From CAYUVF01 sp964448045 (lineage in GTDB: Bacteria; Bacteroidota; Rhodothermia; Rhodothermales; Salinibacteraceae): a stretch of 12,716 nucleotides of DNA. Position numbers and translations under genes: made by a program. The DNA lies in NCBI GenBank assembly GCA_964448045.1, contig CAYUVF010000081.1, positions 1 to 12,716 on the forward strand. The letters are read 5' to 3'. Below the pieces are notes generated by a model. It did not search any database and was not told the DNA's origin. It saw only the letters and a list, made by a program, of their open reading frames with translations. Each line of letters begins with the position of its first letter. Position 1 is the stretch's first letter. Shown here one piece after another: positions 1 to 7,739 of this stretch.

Positions 1-639
1 GTCGTCAACCGGCCGCTCGATCGCGCCACAGCCGAGGCCATCGATGAAATTTTTACCGAGATCATTATTGCACCCGAGTTTGAATCGGGCGTGCTTGAGC
101 TGCTTCAGCAGAAGAAAAACCGCCGGCTCATCCGGCAGCGCGCCGCTGCCCGCACCGATGCGCGGCTCGATATGCGATCCGTGCTGGGCGGGCTTCTTGT
201 GCAAGCCCGCGATCCGGTCTTCCCCGAGGCTACCCCGATGCACGATCGCTGGTCGATTCCTACAGCACGGCCCCCCTCACCAGACGAAGCGGACGACCTC
301 GATTTTGCCTGGCGCGTGGTGAAACACGTCAAGAGCAACGCCATCGTCTACGCGAAGAACCGGGCTACGCTCGGCATCGGGGCCGGGCAGATGAGCCGGA
401 TCGACGCCTCCGAGCTGGCTGTGATGAAAGGCGAGAAGTCGGAACTTGACTTCACCGGTGCCGTGGTAGCTTCGGATGCCTTCTTCCCATTTGCGGATGG
501 ACTCCTCGCTGCAGCCGACAGCGGCGCCCGCGCGGCCATCCAGCCGGGCGGCTCCATCCGGGACGACGAAGTTATCGCCGCCGCGAACGAACGCGATATG
601 GCCATGGTGTTGACGGGACATCGGCACTTCCGCCACTAA
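1..639 (+). CDS. purH: Bifunctional AICAR transformylase/IMP cyclohydrolase PurH, C-terminal part (5' truncated)
   Basis: PurH performs the last two steps of de novo IMP synthesis in the cytoplasm. The 212 residues here are the end of the AICAR formyltransferase domain; about 300 N-terminal residues, including the IMP cyclohydrolase domain, lie outside the window. Reading frame 1 is open from base 1. Seen in fragment numbering: KHVKSNAIV (108-116, holding the Asn of the folate/AICAR site), GIGAGQMSRID (125-135), ASDAFFPFADG (158-168), QPGGSIRDDEVI (181-192), and the usual C-terminal ending TGHRHFRH (205-212). These are strongly conserved PurH signatures. The Lys-His catalytic pair of the family lies upstream and cannot be checked. 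The stop is followed by 116 bases and then mreB. The purH-mreB-mreC order is a familiar Bacteroidota-type arrangement and gives no functional link by itself. Confidence 0.96.
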   Translation, partial: VVNRPLDRATAEAIDEIFTEIIIAPEFESGVLELLQQKKNRRLIRQRAAARTDARLDMRSVLGGLLVQARDPVFPEATPMHDRWSIPTARPPSPDEADDLDFAWRVVKHVKSNAIVYAKNRATLGIGAGQMSRIDASELAVMKGEKSELDFTGAVVASDAFFPFADGLLAAADSGARAAIQPGGSIRDDEVIAAANERDMAMVLTGHRHFRH

Positions 640-667
640 CGCCAGCCCGCCGCGTGCCCTCCGCCCG

Positions 668-683
668 GCTTTGAAGCTTTGAA
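668..683. repeat. 8-bp perfect tandem duplication
   Basis: GCTTTGAA occurs twice in a row in the gap between purH and mreB. It probably reflects replication slippage. No regulator site is recognised. Confidence 0.7.
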
Positions 684-755
684 GCGCCAGGGCGCCCCAC
701 TGACCCATTACCGCACCGCCTACTTTCCCCACCGATAAGATTTACTTTTCAGTTG

Positions 756-1766
<1,011 letters not shown>

Positions 1767-1815
1767 TCCGGGGCGTGGGCCCCACCGTGCTCCTCTCCTT
1801 GCCTCGCTCGCCGCG

Positions 1816-2643
1816 ATGGCCGCCAACCTCTGGGAACAAGTCCGGGACTGGGTGCTGCTGGCCGTGCTGCTGGTCACGGCCCTGGTGACCATGTACGAGC
1901 AGAACGATCCCCTCGTCCGCGCGCTCCGCGCCGATGTCCTGCAGCTTACCGCCCGCGTCGAAAGCGGATTTTCCTGGGTCGGGCGCTACGTGCGGGCGCT
2001 GGAAGAGAATAGCGACCTGCGCGCCCAGAACATCGAGCTGTCAAGCGCGGTCGCCCGGTCCCGCGAAGCACGCGTGCAGAATGAGCGCCTGCGCCGAATG
2101 CTGGCCCTGCGCGATACGAGCGAATTCCCGCTGGTGGCCGCCCGCATTATCGCCAAGGACATCACTCGCCAACGCAACCTGATCACGCTGGATGTGGGCC
2201 GCCGCGACGGAGTGAACCCCGGCATGCCCGTTCTGAACGAACAAGGCATCCTCGGGAAAGTGGTGCTGGCCAGCGAGCGCTTTTCTCGCGTGATGCCGTA
2301 CCTCAACACGAATTTCCGCGTCCCCGCGAAGGTGCTTCCCATCCAGGCCGAGGGCATCATCCGGTGGGAAGGCAATCGCAGCGACCGGCTGCTGCTCGAA
2401 CAGGTCGTCAAGACCGAACCGGTAGAACCGGGACAACTCGTCGTAACAAGCGGTCACAGCGGCGTCTTTCCCTCGGGGCGATCGATCGGGCGCGTCGACT
2501 CGGTGATGCATCGCGCCGGCCGGAACGAGCTGCTGATTTACGTGACACCGTCCGCCTCCGTCGATCGGGCCGATTTTGCGTTCGTACTGCAAACCGACCC
2601 TGATACGGAGCGCGTGGCTCTTGAGGAAACCCCCATCCGCTGA
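1816..2643 (+). CDS. mreC: Rod shape-determining protein MreC
   Basis: MreC is a bitopic inner-membrane protein whose periplasmic part links MreB to the wall synthases of the elongasome. The 275-residue protein has the family layout: a short cytoplasmic start, one membrane helix at about residues 12-28 (WVLLAVLLVTALVTMY), a periplasmic coiled coil at about 60-98 rich in Glu, Arg and Leu, and the beta-barrel core with GVNPGMPVLNEQGILGKVV (132-150) and VVTSGHSGVFPSGRSIGRV (209-227). These two segments are diagnostic. It follows mreB by 49 bases and precedes dacB by 7 bases, which suggests one transcript. The expected next gene, mreD, is absent; no mreD-like multi-span membrane protein appears anywhere in the window. 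Confidence 0.96.
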   Translation: MAANLWEQVRDWVLLAVLLVTALVTMYEQNDPLVRALRADVLQLTARVESGFSWVGRYVRALEENSDLRAQNIELSSAVARSREARVQNERLRRMLALRDTSEFPLVAARIIAKDITRQRNLITLDVGRRDGVNPGMPVLNEQGILGKVVLASERFSRVMPYLNTNFRVPAKVLPIQAEGIIRWEGNRSDRLLLEQVVKTEPVEPGQLVVTSGHSGVFPSGRSIGRVDSVMHRAGRNELLIYVTPSASVDRADFAFVLQTDPDTERVALEETPIR

Positions 2644-2650
2644 TCTGCCC

Positions 2651-4174
2651 ATGCGTACCGTCTCTTCGTTCCAGATCGGATTGGTTCTGGCCAGCCTGCT
2701 GCTGGTCGAACCGGGCCCGGTCCGCGCTCAACCCGCGCCGCCTCCAATCGCCCGGCTCTCTGCGCAGATCGATTCCACGCTGCAGCGTCCCGCGTTGGAC
2801 GGTGCGCACTGGGGCGTGGCGGTGATGAATCTGCGTACGGGGGAATGGCTCTACCAGCGCACCCCGAAGCATCATTTCGTGCCGGCCTCCAACGTCAAGC
2901 TATTTACCAGCGCCGCCGCACTCGATCAGCTGGGCCCCGCCTTCCGGTACCAGACGACGCTTTTTGCTGAGGGCGCGGTTCGTGACAGCACGCTCTACGG
3001 ACGCCTCATCCTCCGCGGCGCCGGCGATCCGACGCTCGGCGGATACGGGCAGCGCGACGATCCCACGGCTCCCTTCCGCGCCTGGGCCGACTCACTCCGC
3101 AACCATGGTATCCGGGCGATCCGGGGCGATATCGTGGGCGACGACAATGCGTTTGCGGACACCCCTCTTGGCTACGGCTGGAGTTGGGACGACACGCCCT
3201 ACGCCTATGCTGCCGAGTTGGGCGGGCTCGCGTTCAATCAGAACAAAATTGAGATTGCCCTTCGCGGTGAGCGCATCGGCAAACCCGCGGCTCTTTCTTG
3301 GACGCCTCATCAAACCACCTACGTCGACCTCATTAACCGATCGATGACCATTCCTCGCTCGGGAGAGATTGATGAGGAATACGAGCGGGACCTGGGCACC
3401 AACGCTATCGTGTTGAAGTCGACCGTTCCTCTGGGCGCGACCGAGACCGAGGACCTCGCCATCCACAACCCGACGCGGTTCACAGTTCACGTGCTGCGGG
3501 AGGTCCTCCGCCAACAGGGCATCGCGATTGACGGCGCCGCCCGCGATATCGATCACATCACAACCCCGCCGCTGTATGATTCGCAGGCTGTGCGCCCGGT
3601 CGCGCGCTACACCTCGCCCCCGCTCGATACGATCGTGCGGCAGCTCAACTTCGAGAGCCTGAATCTGTACGCCGAGCAGGTTTTGCGAACACTGGGGGTG
3701 GAGCGACCCGTGGAAGACGCTGAAGACGATCTCCAGCCCGGCACGGCCGAGATGGGAATTGCGGCCAGCATGCGCACGTTTGCGGCGGCAGGAATCGACA
3801 CGAGCCGCATCCAGCTGGCTGATGGATCGGGCCTGTCGCGCCATAATCTCGTCTCTCCACAGGCAATCGTGAACCTGCTGAAATACATGCAAAATCACCC
3901 GAATCCGGCCATCCGGACCGCCTTCCTCCGATCCCTTCCGGCCGCAGGCCGGGATGGCACCCTGCAGTATCGGCGTATCCAGGGCGGCCGGGGGGCGGTG
4001 CGCGCCAAGACGGGGACCCTCTCCAACATCAGCAGCCTAAGTGGCTACCTGACCACGGCGGGCGGGACCCCCGTGGCGTTTGCGATCCTCTGCAATCAAT
4101 ACCTTGCGAAAACCCGTCAGGTGCGCCAAGCACAGGACCAGATCGTGAACATCCTCGCGAGTTCTGCCTATTGA
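2651..4174 (+). CDS. dacB: PBP4-type D-alanyl-D-alanine carboxypeptidase/endopeptidase
   Basis: The product is a periplasmic class C low-molecular-weight penicillin-binding protein (peptidase S13), which trims or cuts peptidoglycan peptides. The protein has 507 residues, slightly longer than E. coli PBP4. An N-terminal signal peptide ends near PVRA|QP (residues 26/27). Active-site motifs: S80-N-V-K83 within PASNVKLFTSAA (SxxK, nucleophile and base), the DGSGLSRHN segment (391-399, the SxN-motif region), and K453-T-G455 within AKTGTL. Other family marks are RGAGDPTLGG (122-131) and LNLYAEQVL (337-345). ATG 2651 is chosen because translation then opens directly with the signal peptide; further upstream the frame overlaps mreC and reads unlike an export signal. 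The 7-base gap from mreC implies coupling with the shape genes, placing a wall hydrolase in the position often taken by mreD or PBP2. Confidence 0.94.
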   Translation: MRTVSSFQIGLVLASLLLVEPGPVRAQPAPPPIARLSAQIDSTLQRPALDGAHWGVAVMNLRTGEWLYQRTPKHHFVPASNVKLFTSAAALDQLGPAFRYQTTLFAEGAVRDSTLYGRLILRGAGDPTLGGYGQRDDPTAPFRAWADSLRNHGIRAIRGDIVGDDNAFADTPLGYGWSWDDTPYAYAAELGGLAFNQNKIEIALRGERIGKPAALSWTPHQTTYVDLINRSMTIPRSGEIDEEYERDLGTNAIVLKSTVPLGATETEDLAIHNPTRFTVHVLREVLRQQGIAIDGAARDIDHITTPPLYDSQAVRPVARYTSPPLDTIVRQLNFESLNLYAEQVLRTLGVERPVEDAEDDLQPGTAEMGIAASMRTFAAAGIDTSRIQLADGSGLSRHNLVSPQAIVNLLKYMQNHPNPAIRTAFLRSLPAAGRDGTLQYRRIQGGRGAVRAKTGTLSNISSLSGYLTTAGGTPVAFAILCNQYLAKTRQVRQAQDQIVNILASSAY

Positions 4175-4219
4175 TGGACCGGGCGAACTCACAGCCCCGC
4201 GGGTCGTCTAAGATCCGGC

Positions 4220-4250
4220 CGGTGCGTTGCCGTGAATCTGCCACGCACCG
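4220..4250 (+). terminator. Hairpin downstream of dacB, possible weak terminator
   Basis: CGGTGCGT (4220-4227) pairs perfectly with ACGCACCG (4243-4250) around a 15-base loop, between dacB and hslV. No U-run follows directly, so intrinsic termination is doubtful; it could also be an mRNA processing or stability element. Confidence 0.3.
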
Positions 4251-4289
4251 CCATCCTTCCGATTATCTGATGGTTAGTCCGTTTTTCGT

Positions 4290-4850
4290 ATGACCGATTC
4301 GACCCCCACCATCCACAGCACGACCGTTCTGGGCGTTCGCCGGAACGGCAAAATCGCGCTTGGCTCCGACGGCCAGGCCACCATGGGCGAAACCGTCATG
4401 AAGCACAAGGCCGAGAAGGTGCGCTCCCTGTACGACGGCGAGATCTTGGCCGGATTTGCCGGATCCACCGCCGACGCCTTTACGCTGTTTGAGCGCTTTG
4501 AGGAGAAGCTGCAAGAGTACGGCGGCAACCTCACCCGCTCGGCCGTAGAGCTTGCCAAAGACTGGCGCACCGACCGCTATCTGCGCAAGCTGGAAGCGCT
4601 ACTGGCCGTTTGCTCGGCCCGGCGCCTGCTGTTGATCAGCGGGGCGGGCGATGTCATCGAACCCGATGACGACATCGTCTCGATCGGCTCGGGCGGCCCC
4701 TATGCACTGGCTGCCTCCCGAGCGCTCCTCCACCACAATACGGATCTGAGCGCCCGTGAGATCGTCGAGGAAGGCCTCAGCATTGCTGCCGATATCTGCG
4801 TGTACACGAACAATCACTTTACCATCCTGGAGATTGATAGCGAGGAGTAA
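4290..4850 (+). CDS. hslV: ATP-dependent protease HslVU, proteolytic subunit HslV (ClpQ)
   Basis: HslV is the threonine peptidase of the cytosolic HslVU complex; two HslV hexamers are capped by HslU ATPase rings. The 186-residue protein carries TTVLGVRRNGKIALGSDGQAT, matching the mature N-terminus of HslV. The nucleophile is thus T11, after a ten-residue leader MTDSTPTIHS that must be removed. In mature numbering D17 and K33 (in EKVR) align with the catalytic-site residues, and LAGFAGSTADAFTLFERFE and SIGSGGPYALAAS are family signatures. The start ATG 4290 follows a T-rich tract (TTTTTC, 4282-4287) and has no Shine-Dalgarno sequence. Usually hslU follows hslV directly. Here a NYN-like gene lies between them, 106 bases downstream. 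Confidence 0.97.
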   Translation: MTDSTPTIHSTTVLGVRRNGKIALGSDGQATMGETVMKHKAEKVRSLYDGEILAGFAGSTADAFTLFERFEEKLQEYGGNLTRSAVELAKDWRTDRYLRKLEALLAVCSARRLLLISGAGDVIEPDDDIVSIGSGGPYALAASRALLHHNTDLSAREIVEEGLSIAADICVYTNNHFTILEIDSEE

Positions 4851-4876
4851 CGATCCCTGCTAACGCGATCCTTACG

Positions 4877-4911
4877 TGCGCCGAACCCACACATTTTTTG
4901 GTCCCGGCGCA
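4877..4911. other. Inverted repeat in the hslV to NYN-gene gap
   Basis: TGCGCCG (4877-4883) pairs with CGGCGCA (4905-4911). The 21-base loop contains a run of six T and could add an inner ACC/GGT pairing. It lies downstream of hslV. It might attenuate read-through or stabilise a 3' end, but the T-run is inside the loop, so it is not a canonical terminator. Confidence 0.25.
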
Positions 4912-4956
4912 ATCGATTCACAGACCTCCTTTTGATATTGACCGCTGATTATTTCT

Positions 4957-6033
4957 ATGTCGAACCAACGATTTACATCATCCGCGCATCAGGCTGCCAT
5001 TTTTGTTGACTACGAAAACTTGCACCATGTCATCAATGCGCAGCATGCCAGCAACCGCTACCCCGATGAGTATGCCGCCGAAATCCTGAATGAACTGCGG
5101 CGCTATCTGCAGGGCAACAACGACGCCCCTACCTCCGTCGCCCGCGCCTACGCCGATTTTGGCGCACTCGATGGCGATGGACAGTTCATCCAGCGCTCAC
5201 TGCATCAGGATGGGTTTGATCCCCGCTTCGTGAGCAGCGCGCATCAAAAAAATGCAAGCGAGCTGGAGTTGTCCATGGATGCGGTGGACCTGCTCAACAA
5301 CCGGCCTGACATCGCAACAGTCGTGATCGTATCCGGCAACCGGTTGTATTTGCCGCTCGTCCGGCGCCTGCGCGCCATGGGCCGCCACGTGATCGTCTCT
5401 CCGCTCTTCCCCCCCTCGGCCGAAGACACGCCCGCATTTATCCATGAGGACGTCATCTTCGACGCGCGCAACCTGTTGAGCTCGGCCTCGCGCGAGGCGC
5501 TGCTCGATGGCGATTACGCCCAGGGCTCGGACGATGAAGACGTCCCCTACCGCCAGCGCAAGCCACAACCGGACGAGTATACGCCCCTCAAAAACCCGAT
5601 GGCGCTCCGCACGATCGCTATCACCGAAGAACACTTCGGGCAGTACGACGAGGTGTACCTGACGCCGCTCCTTCGCAAGCTCTCGGACATCCTCGGGCCC
5701 GAGCACGATCCCAAATCGCTCATCAGCGAACTGGAAGAGGCCGGGGCCGTCCGCCTCGAAAAGCGCAACGGCTACCCGTACGACTACACCGTCCTTATCG
5801 TCCACAACGACCATCCCGACGTGCAGGAGGTGCAAGAAAATTTTTACGAATACCTCGGCTACGGCAATGGCCAACCCGATGGCGCGTATACCGACTACGA
5901 CGCGTATGAAGAGTATGACGAGTACAACGAAGAGCCGGCCGACGAAGGAACGGGGGAGGCGGATGCCGATACGTCCTACGAAGACTACGACGAGGAGTCG
6001 CACGACGAGTGGTCGGAGAAGCAAGCCGGATAA
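4957..6033 (+). CDS. NYN/LabA-like (PIN-fold) domain protein with possible winged helix and acidic tail
   Basis: This 358-residue protein resembles the NYN/LabA (DUF88) family, a PIN-like nuclease fold. Residues 12-172 show the fold pattern: AIFVDYEN (14-21) with D18, ELELSMDAVDLLNN (102-115) with D108 and D111, then VVIVSG (122-127) followed by PLVRRLRAMGRHVIV (133-147). The usual SGDxDF motif reads S-G-N-R-L-Y (126-131), so both expected Asp residues are missing and nuclease activity is uncertain. Residues about 215-285 could form a winged helix, like OST-HTH modules that often accompany NYN domains; this is inferred from pattern only. From about 297 the protein is a disordered Tyr/Asp/Glu-rich tail. 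There is no signal peptide or membrane segment. It sits between hslV and hslU in the same direction (gaps 106 and 51 bases), which suggests co-expression. Substrate and role are unknown. Confidence 0.85.
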   Translation: MSNQRFTSSAHQAAIFVDYENLHHVINAQHASNRYPDEYAAEILNELRRYLQGNNDAPTSVARAYADFGALDGDGQFIQRSLHQDGFDPRFVSSAHQKNASELELSMDAVDLLNNRPDIATVVIVSGNRLYLPLVRRLRAMGRHVIVSPLFPPSAEDTPAFIHEDVIFDARNLLSSASREALLDGDYAQGSDDEDVPYRQRKPQPDEYTPLKNPMALRTIAITEEHFGQYDEVYLTPLLRKLSDILGPEHDPKSLISELEEAGAVRLEKRNGYPYDYTVLIVHNDHPDVQEVQENFYEYLGYGNGQPDGAYTDYDAYEEYDEYNEEPADEGTGEADADTSYEDYDEESHDEWSEKQAG

Positions 6034-6084
6034 CCGTCCCCTCGCCGTCGCCAATCGACTTTCCAACTTCCCGGATCGCTGAGT

Positions 6085-7536
6085 ATGAACGGTAGCAACC
6101 CCATGACGACATCCGCGGATGAGCTCACCCCCCGCCAGATTGTCGAGGAGCTCAATAAATACATCATCGGGCAGGACGAGGCCAAGAAGAACGTCGCGAT
6201 TGCCCTGCGCAACCGCTGGCGTCGCCGGAACGCTCCGCCCGAAATGCGCGATGAGATCCTACCCAACAATATCATCATGATTGGCCCGACGGGCGTTGGC
6301 AAAACCGAGATTGCCCGTCGGCTGGCCAAACTGGCCCGTGCCCCATTCATCAAGGTTGAAGCCTCGAAGTTCACCGAGGTAGGCTACGTGGGCCGCGACG
6401 TAGACAGCATGATTCGCGACCTCACGGATATCGCCGTCAACCTCGTCCGCGAAGAGCACGAAGCCGAGGTGCAGGAGCGCGCCCGCGAGCTCGCCAACGA
6501 GCGGATCCTGGACGTGCTCGTCCCCCCGGAGGAACAACAACAGTCGTCCTCGCAAGGCGGCGCGGGCTTCATGATGCGCATGCCCGAGGACGACGACAAC
6601 AACGGGACTGCCGCTTCCTCCGACGCCGACAGTGTCCGGCATCGCACCCGCGAGAAATTTCGGAAGAAGCTCGAAAACGGAGAGCTTGAAGATCGCGAAA
6701 TTGAGATTGAAGTCTCCACCGATCAGTCGTCCATGATGCAGGTCTTCGGTCCGATGGGGATGGAAGAGATGGGCATCAACCTGCAGGAGCTCTTCGGCAA
6801 CATGGGCGGGAATCAGCGAAAGAAACGGCGCGTTGAGATCTCGGAAGCGCGCGAGCTGCTCACCGAGGAAGAAGCCCGCAAGCTGATCGACATGGATCAG
6901 GTGAAGGAAGACGCCCTGGATCGCGTCCAGCAATCGGGCATCGTCTTCGTCGACGAGATCGATAAAGTCGCCGCCGGAACGCGGTCGCGCGACAACGGAT
7001 CGGCGGGCGCGGGTGTGTCCCGCCAGGGTGTGCAGCGGGATCTGCTCCCCATCGTGGAGGGCTCGAATGTCACGACGAAGCACGGCATGGTCAAAACCGA
7101 CCATATCCTCTTCATCGCCAGTGGGGCGTTCCACGTGGCCAAGCCCAGCGACCTGATCCCCGAACTTCAGGGTCGCTTCCCAATCCGAGTGGAACTCAAC
7201 AACCTCGACGAGGAGGACTTCTACAAGATTCTCACTCAGCCCAAAAATGCGCTGCTCAAGCAATACGCCGCGCTGATGGCTTCCGAAGACGTCGACATCG
7301 CGTTCGAAGACGAGGCCGTTCGGGAGATCGCGCGAGTAGCGGCGCAGGTCAACGTCGAAGTCGAAAACATCGGTGCGCGCCGGCTGCATACGGTGCTCAC
7401 CACGCTGCTCGAAGACATCCTCTTCGACGTGCCCGACCGCACGGATGAGCGCAAGATCACCATCGACGCCGCGACCGTGAAAGAGCGCCTCAGCTCCATC
7501 GCCGAGAATCGGGACCTCAGCCAGTATATCCTCTGA
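6085..7536 (+). CDS. hslU: HslVU ATPase subunit HslU (ClpY)
   Basis: HslU is the hexameric AAA+ unfoldase that feeds substrates into HslV. The protein has 483 residues, longer than E. coli HslU (about 443), mostly through its I-domain. In order: LTPRQIVEELNKYIIGQDEAK (14-34), Walker A GPTGVGKT (67-74), pore loop GYVG (100-103), I-domain at about 115-250 with a low-complexity Gln/Ser and Asp/Asn stretch (150-185), Walker B IVFVDEID (286-293), arginine-finger region GRFPIR (363-368), sensor-2 GARRLH (430-435), and the C-terminal DLSQYIL, the tail that docks in HslV. ATG 6085 gives MNGSNPMTTSADELTP; ATG 6103 is an equally reasonable start. It lies 51 bases after the NYN-like gene. Transcription probably ends at the hairpin at 7679-7710. 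Confidence 0.97.
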   Translation: MNGSNPMTTSADELTPRQIVEELNKYIIGQDEAKKNVAIALRNRWRRRNAPPEMRDEILPNNIIMIGPTGVGKTEIARRLAKLARAPFIKVEASKFTEVGYVGRDVDSMIRDLTDIAVNLVREEHEAEVQERARELANERILDVLVPPEEQQQSSSQGGAGFMMRMPEDDDNNGTAASSDADSVRHRTREKFRKKLENGELEDREIEIEVSTDQSSMMQVFGPMGMEEMGINLQELFGNMGGNQRKKRRVEISEARELLTEEEARKLIDMDQVKEDALDRVQQSGIVFVDEIDKVAAGTRSRDNGSAGAGVSRQGVQRDLLPIVEGSNVTTKHGMVKTDHILFIASGAFHVAKPSDLIPELQGRFPIRVELNNLDEEDFYKILTQPKNALLKQYAALMASEDVDIAFEDEAVREIARVAAQVNVEVENIGARRLHTVLTTLLEDILFDVPDRTDERKITIDAATVKERLSSIAENRDLSQYIL

Positions 7537-7605
7537 TAGGGGTTCTCTGGAAATATTGGGCACCGTAGAAACGCCTCACGGCGTGCCTCTATCCAGAACG
7601 TGCAA

Positions 7606-7637
7606 GCGAAGCGCAGGCGATGCTTCGCGACTCCTGC
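7606..7637 (+). other. Overlapping inverted repeats in the hslU 3' region (possible pseudoknot)
   Basis: GCGAAGC (7606-7612) pairs with GCTTCGC (7622-7628), while GCAGG in its loop (7613-7617) pairs with CCTGC further on (7633-7637). The order is that of an H-type pseudoknot or of two competing hairpins. The region has no credible protein-coding frame. The connecting loops are short, so a true pseudoknot may be strained. Confidence 0.3.
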
Positions 7638-7678
7638 GAACGGGTATAATACCAAACAGACGGTTCGAATCGACAGAA

Positions 7679-7710
7679 AAAGCCAGCTCCCCTTTCCGGG
7701 AGCTGGCTTT
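7679..7710. terminator. Bidirectional intrinsic terminator between hslU and the bacilliredoxin gene
   Basis: A 13-bp perfect stem, AAAGCCAGCTCCC-type arms at 7679-7691 and 7698-7710, encloses a six-base loop (CTTTCC). On the minus strand the stem runs into TTTTTC, a good U-tract for ending the bacilliredoxin transcript. On the plus strand only TTT follows, so it is weaker for hslU. It sits between two convergent genes, as expected for a shared terminator. Confidence 0.85.
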
Positions 7711-7739
7711 CGTGCTGAACGCCGCTTGCTCCATCTACT

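Noticed and set aside
4852..4933. AAAAGGAGGT on the minus strand as a Shine-Dalgarno for a tiny antisense gene (GTG or TTG start, about 32-35 codons) over the hslV 3' end
   Set aside because: Spacing to GTG is too short, the peptide has no recognisable features, and the real genes here do not appear to use Shine-Dalgarno sequences.
5197..6066. 289-codon minus-strand open frame opposite the NYN-like gene, with a hydrophobic N-terminal half
   Set aside because: The apparent hydrophobic stretch is simply the reverse complement of the Asp/Glu/Tyr codons of the acidic tail; the plus-strand frame has the family motifs.
6259..7563. 434-codon minus-strand open frame opposite hslU
   Set aside because: Low-complexity His/Asp/Val/Leu-rich translation mirrors hslU codons; hslU is unmistakable.
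7655..7680. tRNA-like T-loop string GGTTCGAATC
   Set aside because: The flanking bases do not form a 5-bp T stem, and no anticodon arm or acceptor stem can be built upstream.
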